Source: Chloroflexota bacterium (lineage in GTDB: Bacteria > Chloroflexota > Limnocylindria > Limnocylindrales > CSP1-4). Taken from it: 10,325 nt of DNA. Position numbers and translations under genes: made by a program. The notes beneath the pieces were generated by a model that had not been told where the DNA came from, did no database searches, and worked only from the letters and a program-made list of their open reading frames with translations. Shown piece after piece: positions 1 to 6,073 of the stretch. Position 1 is the first letter of the stretch, and the number at the start of each line of letters is the position of its first letter. Location: the NCBI GenBank assembly GCA_017882025.1, contig JADGQG010000058.1, forward strand, positions 1-10,325. The letters are read 5' to 3'.

Positions 1-1
1 C

Positions 2-676
2 AACGAGTACCTCACGCGGGTCAACCTGATGGGCGCGTGGAACCCCGAGTCCGACACTCCGGTCCTCAAGGGCCACCGGGTCGTGGTGGTCGGTGGCGGA
101 AACGTCGCGATCGACTCGGTCCGGACCGCGAAGCGACTGGGAGCGGACGAGGCGACGATCGTCTACCGGCGCGGCAAGGCCGAGCTTCCTGCTCGCGTGG
201 AGGAGGTCCACCACGCGGAGCAGGAAGGAATCCGTTTCGAGCTGCAGGTCGCGCCGCTCGAAGTGATCAGCGACGAGAACCGCTGGGTCACCGGCATCCG
301 GTGCATTCGAATGGAGCTCGGCGAGCCGGACGCGTCCGGCCGGCGGCGCCCGATCCCGATCGAGGGCTCCGAATTCGTCATCGACTGCGAGATGGTCGTG
401 GTGGCGATCGGGACGCGCTCGAACCCGCTGCTCACCGCGTCCGAGCCGGACCTCGCGCTCAACCAGGCCGGTTACATCGTGACCGACGAGCACGGCATGT
501 CGTCGCTGCCGGGCGTCTTCGCCGGCGGCGACATCGTGCGCGGGGCTGCCACCGTCATCCTCGCGATGGGCGACGGCAAGCGCGCGGCCGCGTCCGTCGA
601 CGCGTGGCTGCGCGGCGAGTATCCGCCCGTGGACGAGGCGCTCGCCTCCGCATCGACGGCGGCGACGGGAACCTAG
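2..676 (+). CDS. gltA: NADPH-dependent glutamate synthase / SudA-type flavoprotein oxidoreductase, C-terminal half (5' end outside window)
   Basis: The visible 224 residues are the C-terminal half of a protein of the GltD/GltA/SudA family, FAD- and NADPH-binding proteins of about 450-500 residues that feed electrons to glutamate synthase or act as ferredoxin:NADP/sulfide oxidoreductases. The frame is open to the left edge and begins NEYLTRVNLMGAW, a stretch typical of the homotetrameric GltA branch. A second Rossmann motif, VVVVGGGNVAID (fragment residues 27-38), is followed by IVYRRGKAELPARVEEVHHA, as in the NADPH domain. The closing FAD-contact segment GVFAGGDIVRGAATVILAMG (about residues 171-190) and the following GKRAA are intact. 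The gene ends with TAG and converges on glyS 45 bases away. No glutamate synthase large subunit is visible, so a GltA-like single-chain enzyme or an electron-bifurcating NfnB/SudA-like subunit cannot be told apart. Family is certain; exact substrate is not. Confidence 0.88.
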   Translation, partial: NEYLTRVNLMGAWNPESDTPVLKGHRVVVVGGGNVAIDSVRTAKRLGADEATIVYRRGKAELPARVEEVHHAEQEGIRFELQVAPLEVISDENRWVTGIRCIRMELGEPDASGRRRPIPIEGSEFVIDCEMVVVAIGTRSNPLLTASEPDLALNQAGYIVTDEHGMSSLPGVFAGGDIVRGAATVILAMGDGKRAAASVDAWLRGEYPPVDEALASASTAATGT

Positions 677-706
677 CGGGGGCCGCGCCCTCCCCGGGGT
701 GGCCGC

Positions 707-722
707 GCCGCCCCAGGGCGGC
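707..722. terminator. GC-rich hairpin between convergent genes, possible bidirectional terminator
   Basis: A perfect 6-bp inverted repeat, GCCGCC-CCAG-GGCGGC, lies in the 45-base gap between the flavoprotein stop codon (676) and the glyS stop codon, and touches the last base of the glyS stop. Its position between two converging genes suits a bidirectional terminator. There is no T-run on either side, so it is not a canonical intrinsic terminator. At this GC content such hairpins also occur by chance. Confidence 0.3.
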
Positions 723-2140
723 TACAGGCCTCGAGGTCGCGCCGCGTCCAGCTTGTCGGTGATGTACCGGGTAACCTGGCCCGCGGAGATCCGCTCCTGG
801 GTCATCGCATCGCGGTCGCGGACCGTGACGTTGCCGTCCTCGAGCGAGTCCACGTCCACCGTCACGCACCACGGCGTGCCGATCTCGTCCTGGCGTCGGT
901 AGAGCTTGCCGATCGCGGCCGTGTCGTCGTAGACCGCCATCGTCTGCCGCTTGAGGTCGTCCTTGATCCGGTGGCAGAGCGCCACGATCTCGGGCCGCTT
1001 CTTGAGGAGCGGCAGCACGGCGACCTTGTACGGCGCAAGGTCCGGGTGGATTCCCAGGACCACGCGCTTCTCGCCGCGGACCTCCTCCTCGCGATAGGCG
1101 TCGATGAGGAACGTGAAGGCCGCCCGGTCGGCGCCGGCCGCGGTCTCGACGACCCACGGGATGAAGTGCTCCTCGGTCGCGGGGTCGAAGTACTCCAGGT
1201 TCTCGCCGGAGGCCTTCGCGTGGTTGCCCAGGTCCCAGTCGCCTCGGTTGTGGATCCCCTCCAGCTCCTTCCAGCCAAACGGGAAGCGGTACTCGACGTC
1301 GATCGCCTTCTTCGCGTAATGCGCCAGCTCGTCGGGCGCGTGCTCGCGGAAGCGGAGTCGCGCCGGGGTCACGCCGTAGGCCTGGTACCACGCCATGCGT
1401 TTGGGCAGCCATTCCTCGAACGCGGTCGCGGCGCCCTGGTCCGGCCGGACGAAATACTGCATCTCCATCTGCTCGAACTCGCGCATCCGGAAGACGAAGT
1501 TGCCAGGGCTGATCTCGTTGCGGAAGCTCTTCCCGATCTGGGCGATCCCGAACGGGAGCTTCTTGCGCGTTGACTCACGGACATTCTTGAAGTTGACGTA
1601 GCTGCCCTGGGCCGTCTCCGGGCGGAGGTAGACGATGGCAGCCTCCTCCTCCACCGGGCCCATGTACGTCTTGAACATGAGGTTGAACCGGCGGGGCGCC
1701 GAGAGCTTCCCGCCGTCGGCCGGACAGCTGAGCTTGAGGCGCTCGACGATCTCCGGGTCAGCGATGTCTGTCTGCGTCAGCTCCTCCGTGCCCGGCAGCT
1801 CGTCGAGCCGATAGCGCCGCCGGCAGGACGCGCACTCCACGAGAGGATCGCTGAACGACCCGACATGGCCAGAGGTCACCCACACCTGTGGATGCATGAG
1901 GATGCCGGCGTCCACGCCCACGATGTCGTCGCGTTCCTGGACCATCGCCCGCCACCAGGCGCGCTTGACGTTGTTCTTCAGCTCCACGCCGAGCGGCCCG
2001 TAATCCCAGACGGCATTGATGCCGCCGTAGATCTCCGACGAGGGGAACACGAAGCCGCGTCGCTTCGCCAGGCTGACGATGACGTCGAGGTTCGCGACGG
2101 CGGGCGCCACCGCGTTCGGATCGGGCTGGGGATCGGTCAC
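722..2140 (-). CDS. glyS: Glycyl-tRNA synthetase, single-chain (alpha2 dimer) class II type
   Basis: This enzyme charges tRNA-Gly with glycine in the cytosol. It belongs to the eukaryote/archaea-like dimeric GlyRS type, not the alpha2beta2 type. The product is 472 residues, within the usual 440-510 range. Visible features are GFVFPSSEIYGG (29-40), the tRNA/active-site region from YLRPETAQGSYVNF (171-184), class II motif 2 QIGKSFRNEISPGNFVFRMR with REFEQMEMQYF (201-230), a motif 3-like AGADRAAFTFLIDAY (335-349), and a C-terminal anticodon-binding domain (about 370-470) with WCVTVD and VTVRDRD. A CASC pair (103-106) is matched by CPADGG (139-144), so the second half of a possible zinc knuckle has only one Cys. 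I chose GTG at 2140 because GGAG lies 9 bases upstream and the conserved fold begins soon after. The frame stays open to 2455, but that upstream part is Arg/Ser/Pro-rich shadow sequence over the neighbouring gene. Confidence 0.96.
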   Translation of the reverse strand: MTDPQPDPNAVAPAVANLDVIVSLAKRRGFVFPSSEIYGGINAVWDYGPLGVELKNNVKRAWWRAMVQERDDIVGVDAGILMHPQVWVTSGHVGSFSDPLVECASCRRRYRLDELPGTEELTQTDIADPEIVERLKLSCPADGGKLSAPRRFNLMFKTYMGPVEEEAAIVYLRPETAQGSYVNFKNVRESTRKKLPFGIAQIGKSFRNEISPGNFVFRMREFEQMEMQYFVRPDQGAATAFEEWLPKRMAWYQAYGVTPARLRFREHAPDELAHYAKKAIDVEYRFPFGWKELEGIHNRGDWDLGNHAKASGENLEYFDPATEEHFIPWVVETAAGADRAAFTFLIDAYREEEVRGEKRVVLGIHPDLAPYKVAVLPLLKKRPEIVALCHRIKDDLKRQTMAVYDDTAAIGKLYRRQDEIGTPWCVTVDVDSLEDGNVTVRDRDAMTQERISAGQVTRYITDKLDAARPRGL

Positions 2141-2149
2141 GGGAAGCAG

Positions 2150-2153
2150 CTCC
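2150..2153 (-). promoter_or_regulatory. Ribosome binding site of glyS
   Basis: GGAG on the minus strand lies 9 bases before the GTG at 2140. It supports that GTG as the start, rather than any of the in-frame codons upstream that would overlap the PPOX gene. Confidence 0.55.
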
Positions 2154-2201
2154 ACGAGGGGCCCGCGCGTGGCATGCGCGGACGGGAGGACGGTCCGGCG
2201 G

Positions 2202-2207
2202 ATCGTA
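2202..2207 (-). promoter_or_regulatory. Possible -10 element for glyS (TACGAT)
   Basis: TACGAT on the minus strand fits the TAnnnT form of a -10 hexamer and is identical to the -10 of the better promoter ahead of glmU. It would start transcription near 2195 and leave a leader of about 55 bases before the glyS GTG. No clear -35 box is seen at 16-19 bases upstream, so the call rests on the hexamer and its place in the gap. Confidence 0.35.
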
Positions 2208-2221
2208 CCAGACGCCCGCGC

Positions 2222-2263
2222 TGCCACCGGAGACGCGGGCGGTGCCGTGGGAGACGCGGGCGC
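2222..2263. repeat. Two tandem 21-base repeats between the PPOX gene and glyS
   Basis: Two adjacent 21-base units (2222-2242 and 2243-2263) follow the pattern TGCC-N3-GGAGACGCGGGC-G-N. They share the exact 12-base core GGAGACGCGGGC (2229-2240 and 2250-2261). The inverse sequence GCCCGCG at 2214-2220 can pair with CGCGGGC at the end of either core (2234-2240 or 2255-2261), giving two mutually exclusive 7-bp hairpins. The array lies just after the PPOX stop codon and just upstream of the possible glyS -10. Roles as a terminator of the recO-PPOX transcript or as a tandem operator are both possible; neither is shown. Confidence 0.6.
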
Positions 2264-2270
2264 TGGGCCC

Positions 2271-2690
2271 TTACCAGGCCCGGACGCGCGTCGGCCGGAT
2301 CCGGATCTCCACCGGGTAGTCCACGAGCATGCTCGCCATCGTCCAGCCGAGGGCCGCCAGCTTCCCGGCGTACTTCTCCACGTAGGCCGGCGGGACGTCG
2401 GCGGCCGCGGCCGTCTCGCGGGCGATCCGTGCCTCTCCCTCGATCGAGACGACATCGCCGCCGTCTCCGTCGGAGTCGAAGATCGCCGCCACGCGCGGGT
2501 TCGCCCGGATGTTCCCCGGTCGCGGCGTGTGTGCCCGGCTGAAGAGGAGGATCTCGTCGTCGACCCAGAGGAACCAGACCGGTGACGTCTGCGGCTGGCC
2601 GTTCGGGGTGACTGTCGTGAGCCACAGGACCAGCTCGTTCCGCAGGCGCTCGGCCACGCGAGCGCCGGACTTCGTGGTGAGGTCGATCAT
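2271..2690 (-). CDS. PPOX-class split-barrel protein, probably F420-dependent (Rv3369-like)
   Basis: The 139-residue product has the pyridoxamine 5'-phosphate oxidase-like split beta-barrel pattern: an opening helix GARVAERLRNELVLWL (9-24), the strand pair LTTVTPNGQPQTSPVWFLW (24-42), ILLFSRAHTPRPGNIRANPR (47-66) where the cofactor phosphate is usually bound, then VSIEGEARI (81-89) and a C-terminal VEIRIRPTRVRAW. It most resembles the mycobacterial Rv3369-type family, annotated as probable F420-binding PPOX enzymes; FMN or heme binding occurs in related families, and the substrate is unknown. The ATG overlaps the recO stop codon as ATGA, and a strong AAGGAGG lies 6 bases before it, so the two genes are co-transcribed and probably translationally coupled. 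No functional link to RecO is evident. Confidence 0.85.
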   Translation of the reverse strand: MIDLTTKSGARVAERLRNELVLWLTTVTPNGQPQTSPVWFLWVDDEILLFSRAHTPRPGNIRANPRVAAIFDSDGDGGDVVSIEGEARIARETAAAADVPPAYVEKYAGKLAALGWTMASMLVDYPVEIRIRPTRVRAW

Positions 2691-3532
2691 CGGGATCCTC
2701 CTTCGGGCGACGGCGCGTGCGCAGGCCCGGCCGACACGGGCGGCAGTCCCGTCGTCGCGGCGACTGCCCCGTACCCGGCCTTCACCTCCTCGAGGAAGCG
2801 CCGCGAGCGCGTGTCGCGCTCCATGACGTGGCGGACGAAGGCCCCCAGCCGCTCCTCCACCTCGCGCTCCACCGCGGGCGGCAGGCGGAGCCCCGCCAGC
2901 GCCTCGACGTCCATCCGCTGGTATGCCTTGAGCACCTTGAGCGCCTCCGTCGAGAGCCCGGCGGCCATCGTCGAGGGACCCGCGTGATCAGCACAGAGGA
3001 CGCCGCCGAGCGCGGGAACCCAGCGGACCACGTCGTCCGGGGCAAGCAGCCGGTCGCACTCGACACAGCGGTCCACCTCTGGCCGGACGCCCAGCTCGTC
3101 GCACAGCCGCATCTCGAACCACCGCGCGACCCGCGCCGGCGCCATCCCCGCGTCGAGCAGCTCGTACGCGCGCCGCAGGAGCAGGTAGACCGGCAGGGCC
3201 GCGTGCCGCTCCTCGAGGGAGCGTTCAGCGAGCTCCGCGCAGTACCAGGCAGTCGCCGTGACCTCCAGCCCGTCGCGCAGGCCCAGCCACGTGTGCTGCA
3301 TCGTGACCTGGGTCACGACATCGAAGGTGCGCCCCTTCGCCAGCTGGATGCGCAGCTCGGCGAGCGGCTCCAGGGCCCCGCCGATCCGGCTCGTCGGCCG
3401 CCGAATCCCCTTCGCGATGGCCTTGATCTTCCCCAGATCCGGCGTGAGGAGCGTCAGGATCCGGTCCGCCTCGCCAAAGTCGAAGCGCGAGAGAACGATC
3501 GCATCGGTGACGTAGAGGCGACGGCCGGACAC
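2687..3532 (-). CDS. recO: DNA repair protein RecO
   Basis: RecO works in the RecFOR pathway. It binds single-stranded DNA and RecR, anneals strands, and helps RecA displace SSB at gaps. The 281-residue product begins with the RecO OB fold: RLYVTDAIVLSRFDFGEADRILTLLTPDLGK (5-35), then KGIRRPTSRIGGALEPLAEL (41-60). A helical domain follows, with the zinc site CVEC (156-159) and CADH (180-183) in the usual C-terminal region; the fourth ligand position reads His rather than Cys. Most RecO proteins have about 230-260 residues, and the extra length is a Pro/Ala/Gly-rich tail after about 255. I chose GTG at 3532 because the family normally starts a few residues before the first strand. An ATG at 3643 in the same frame would add 37 low-complexity residues without family support. 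A -10-like TACCGT lies 6 bases before the GTG. Confidence 0.93.
   Translation of the reverse strand: MSGRRLYVTDAIVLSRFDFGEADRILTLLTPDLGKIKAIAKGIRRPTSRIGGALEPLAELRIQLAKGRTFDVVTQVTMQHTWLGLRDGLEVTATAWYCAELAERSLEERHAALPVYLLLRRAYELLDAGMAPARVARWFEMRLCDELGVRPEVDRCVECDRLLAPDDVVRWVPALGGVLCADHAGPSTMAAGLSTEALKVLKAYQRMDVEALAGLRLPPAVEREVEERLGAFVRHVMERDTRSRRFLEEVKAGYGAVAATTGLPPVSAGPAHAPSPEGGSR
2697..2703 (-). promoter_or_regulatory. Strong Shine-Dalgarno site of the PPOX gene
   Basis: AAGGAGG on the minus strand, inside the 3' end of recO, lies 6 bases before the ATG at 2690. It is among the best ribosome binding sites in the window and fixes this start. Confidence 0.85.
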
Positions 3533-3538
3533 GCTGGC

Positions 3539-3544
3539 ACGGTA
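3539..3544 (-). promoter_or_regulatory. Possible -10 element for recO, leaderless arrangement
   Basis: TACCGT on the minus strand (TAnnnT form) lies 6 bases before the recO GTG. Transcription would start at or next to the start codon, and no Shine-Dalgarno sequence is present. No good -35 box is visible, so this is tentative. Confidence 0.35.
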
Positions 3545-3653
3545 CCATCCACCCGCGCCGGCGACACGAACTCCCTCGATACCGCTCCGCCTTCCTGGCG
3601 GGATTCGAAGGCCCGTCGGCCGGCCGGCGGACGGCCACGCCATTCGAGGTTGC

Positions 3654-3659
3654 TATCAT
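3654..3659 (+). promoter_or_regulatory. -10 element TATCAT for the polyprenyl synthase gene, leaderless arrangement
   Basis: TATCAT matches the TATAAT consensus at five of six bases and stands out in very GC-rich surroundings. Seven bases separate it from the GTG at 3667, the normal distance from a -10 box to the transcription start. The mRNA would therefore begin at or within a base or two of the start codon. No convincing -35 box lies at the usual distance. The rest of the 134-base divergent gap (3533-3666) shows no ORF or long repeat. Confidence 0.6.
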
Positions 3660-3666
3660 CCTGCCC

Positions 3667-4689
3667 GTGCCCCCGTTCACCGCCTCCCTCGACATCCCGG
3701 AGCTGATCGGCGCCGTCGAGGACGAGATCCTCAACCTCGTCGTGGACCGTGATCCGACCACGCACGGGATGTACGAGATGGTCCGCTACCACATGGGACT
3801 GGATGGCTCCGGGTCGTCGGGCAAACGGCTGCGGCCGCTCTTGGGGCTCCTCGCGTTCGCCTCGATAACCGGGACATGGGAGCGCGCGCTCCCGGGCGCG
3901 GCGGCGGTGGAACTGGGGCACAACTTCAGCCTGATCCACGACGACATCGAGGACGACGACCGCGAACGTCGCCACCGCGCAACTCTCTGGACGGTGCACG
4001 GCATCCCGCAGGCGATCAATACCGGCGACGCCGTCTTCGTGTTGTCGCGGATCGCGCTCCACCGGCTGACGGCGCTCGGCTTCTCCGACGCGAAGGTCCT
4101 CCGCCTCATGCGCCTCTACGACGATACGTGCCTGGCGCTCTGCGAAGGCCAGTACATCGACATCTGGGCCGGCGAGCACGACACGGCGATGAGCGTCGAA
4201 CTCTACTTCGACATGATCGGGCGCAAGACCGCCGCGCTCATCTCCGCGAGCATCGAGGCGGGCGCGCTGCTCGCGACGGACGACGAGGCGGTGATCGTCC
4301 GCTACCGGCAGTTCGGCTGGGCCCTGGGCCTCGCCTTCCAGCTCAACGACGACCTGCTGGGCATCTGGGGCCAGGAGCAGGCGACCGGCAAGGAGCCGTC
4401 GGACCTGGCCAAGCACAAGAAGACGCTCCCGGTCATCTACGCCCTGGAGCACGCGACGCCGGACGATCGGGCGCGCCTGCTGGCGCTCTACGCCGACCCC
4501 GAACCGACGTCCGGCGAGATCGCGGAGGCGATGGCGATCCTCGAGCGGGCCGGGGCGCAGGAATACACGCGCGGGGAGGCCCGTCGCTGGCGCGACGAGG
4601 CGATCGGGGAGCTCGACGCGGCGGGCGTCGTCCTGCCGGATGCGCGCGAGAAGCTGGCGCAGATCATGCGGAGCGTGATCTCGGCCTGA
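3667..4689 (+). CDS. Polyprenyl diphosphate synthase (probable geranylgeranyl/farnesyl diphosphate synthase)
   Basis: This all-helical trans-prenyltransferase condenses isopentenyl diphosphate with an allylic diphosphate to make linear isoprenoid chains. The 340-residue product has GKRLRP (52-57) for diphosphate binding, the first Asp-rich motif DDIEDDD (92-98), the GDAVF segment (120-124), and the second Asp motif in FQLNDDLLGIWG (224-235). GKEPSDLAKHKKTLPVIYAL (241-260) carries the conserved lysines. The second motif reads DDxxG rather than DDxxD, as in many actinobacterial-type homologues. The first motif has no insertion, and Phe87 lies five residues before it, the position where an aromatic residue limits chains to about C20 in type I GGPP synthases. 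Product length is therefore inferred as C20, possibly C15. GTG at 3667 is preferred because of the adjacent -10 element and normal N-terminal length. The gene is divergent from recO and convergent with the corC-like gene (34-base gap). Confidence 0.93.
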   Translation: MPPFTASLDIPELIGAVEDEILNLVVDRDPTTHGMYEMVRYHMGLDGSGSSGKRLRPLLGLLAFASITGTWERALPGAAAVELGHNFSLIHDDIEDDDRERRHRATLWTVHGIPQAINTGDAVFVLSRIALHRLTALGFSDAKVLRLMRLYDDTCLALCEGQYIDIWAGEHDTAMSVELYFDMIGRKTAALISASIEAGALLATDDEAVIVRYRQFGWALGLAFQLNDDLLGIWGQEQATGKEPSDLAKHKKTLPVIYALEHATPDDRARLLALYADPEPTSGEIAEAMAILERAGAQEYTRGEARRWRDEAIGELDAAGVVLPDAREKLAQIMRSVISA

Positions 4690-4723
4690 GCGAAGCGCTC
4701 CCGCCTGCTCGCCTCCGGTCGGG

Positions 4724-6073
4724 TCAGCGTTCGGCGCGGTCCGCCTGGTCGTCTCCATCGGCCGGCGGGCGCTCCCGGACGGCGAGGACCTTGCCGGCCC
4801 GCCGTCCGTCCGTGGTCTCCACGGTCAGGCTCAGCTCACCGACGCGAATCTGGTCGCCCGGCTTCGGGACGCGCCCGATCCGGTGGAACATGAGCCCGCC
4901 GAGCGTGTCGTACTCATCGCGGTCCTCGAGGAGCGCGTCCACGTCCAGGTCATCCCACAGCTCGCCGAGCTCGTCGACCGAGGCGCGCCCGTCAATCCGG
5001 GCCTGGTCGTCGTCCAGGCGAACGACCATGGGCTCCTCCTCGTCGTATTCGTCCTGGATCTCGCCGACGATCTCCTCGAGGAGGTCCTCGATCGTGACGA
5101 GCCCCGCGGTGCCGCCGTATTCGTCGAGGACGACCGCGAGATGGACCTTCCGGCGCTGGAGCTCGTGCAGGAGATCGTCGATCGTGATCGACTCCGGGAC
5201 GAACACCGGTGTCCGCAGGAGCGCACGAATCGGCGGCGGATCGGCGGATGCCTCCTTGAGGAACTTCAGGAGGTCCTTCGCATAGAGAATCCCGACGACC
5301 TCGTCGACGGACCGTTCCCAGACCGGCAGGCGGCTGTGACCCTCGGCGATGATCCGGTCCACAGCCTCCTCGAACGTCCCGTCGACCTCGAGGCCGACGA
5401 TATCGGTCCGGGGCACCATCACCTCGTGGACGCGGCGCTCGCCAAGCTCGATGACCGCGTGGATCATCTGCTCCTCTTCCGCCTCGAGGACGCCCTGCTC
5501 GCCGCCGCGCTCCACGATCAGCTTGAGCTCCTCGGCACTGATCTCCGCCTCGCGGGAGACCTCCGCCCCGAGCGCCCCGGTGACCGCATGGGTCAGCCCG
5601 GTCAGGATGGTGATGACCGGTCCCAGCAGGTGGGCGATGATCTCGATCGGCTGCGAGAGCGAGAGCGCGAATCGCTCCACGTGGGCGAGCGCGAGCGTCT
5701 TCGGGACGAGCTCGGCGAAGACGATCGTGAAGAGCGCCAGGACGATCGTGACGATGACGAGCGAGATGGCGTGGGCGCCGTCCCGCAGCGCGTCGACGCG
5801 CCCGAGGAGCCCGGCCAGGCCGTCCGCCAGGCTGACGGCCGCGTACGCGGAAGCGAAGAACCCGAGGAGCGTCAGCCCGAGTTGCGAGACGGCCAGAAAG
5901 CGACCGGGATTGTCGAGCAGGCCTCGGACCCGCCGCGCCGCGCGATCCCCCTCGTCGACGAGCTGGTCGACCCGGCTGTGCCGGATCGAGACGAGCGCGA
6001 TCTCCGCCGCGACGAAGAACCCTTCCAGCAGGGTCAGGATGACGATGACGCCAAGCTGGACGACGAGGTCCAT
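4724..6073 (-). CDS. CNNM/CorC-HlyC family membrane protein with CBS pair (putative Mg2+/Co2+ transporter)
   Basis: The 449-residue protein has the full three-part architecture. An N-terminal DUF21/CNNM domain (about 1-190) has hydrophobic segments near 4-28, 59-80, 102-125 and 144-165 and the conserved GFFVAAEIALVSIRHSRVDQL (18-38) and FAELVPKTLAL (119-129). A cytoplasmic CBS pair follows (about 216-275 and 286-342), with VMVPRTDIVGL, HSRLPVW and LDEYGGTAGLVTIEDLLEEIVGEI. The C-terminal CorC_HlyC domain (about 350-432) includes YDTLGGLMFHRIGRVPKPGD. Relatives are linked to Mg2+/Co2+ export or tolerance, and the name hemolysin is historical. Such proteins act in the cytoplasmic membrane. Its ATG overlaps the glmU stop as TGATG with no Shine-Dalgarno sequence, so translation probably depends on ribosomes finishing glmU. 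The tail after 433 is short and charged. Ion specificity cannot be read from the sequence. Confidence 0.92.
   Translation of the reverse strand: MDLVVQLGVIVILTLLEGFFVAAEIALVSIRHSRVDQLVDEGDRAARRVRGLLDNPGRFLAVSQLGLTLLGFFASAYAAVSLADGLAGLLGRVDALRDGAHAISLVIVTIVLALFTIVFAELVPKTLALAHVERFALSLSQPIEIIAHLLGPVITILTGLTHAVTGALGAEVSREAEISAEELKLIVERGGEQGVLEAEEEQMIHAVIELGERRVHEVMVPRTDIVGLEVDGTFEEAVDRIIAEGHSRLPVWERSVDEVVGILYAKDLLKFLKEASADPPPIRALLRTPVFVPESITIDDLLHELQRRKVHLAVVLDEYGGTAGLVTIEDLLEEIVGEIQDEYDEEEPMVVRLDDDQARIDGRASVDELGELWDDLDVDALLEDRDEYDTLGGLMFHRIGRVPKPGDQIRVGELSLTVETTDGRRAGKVLAVRERPPADGDDQADRAER

Noticed and set aside
2141..2215. A possible T-box riboswitch ahead of glyS, prompted by GGTAC followed by a C-rich stretch
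   Set aside because: The conserved T-box core (AGGGTGGNACCGCG) is not present, there is no stem I or specifier loop room in about 130 bases, and no terminator with a T-run.
2138..2455. A 105-residue upstream extension of the GlyRS reading frame, starting at ATG 2455
   Set aside because: It overlaps most of the PPOX gene in another frame, is rich in Arg/Ser/Pro with no GlyRS similarity, and the GTG at 2140 has a ribosome binding site and the right family length.
3533..3643. A 37-residue upstream extension of RecO from ATG 3643
   Set aside because: The extension is low-complexity, runs into the divergent promoter region, and RecO proteins normally begin just before the first OB-fold strand, as they do from GTG 3532.
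4690..4723. Search for an intrinsic terminator between the convergent polyprenyl synthase and corC genes
   Set aside because: Only a trivial GCG-AA-GCGC-like self-complementary stretch is visible, without a usable stem or T-run, so no terminator is called.
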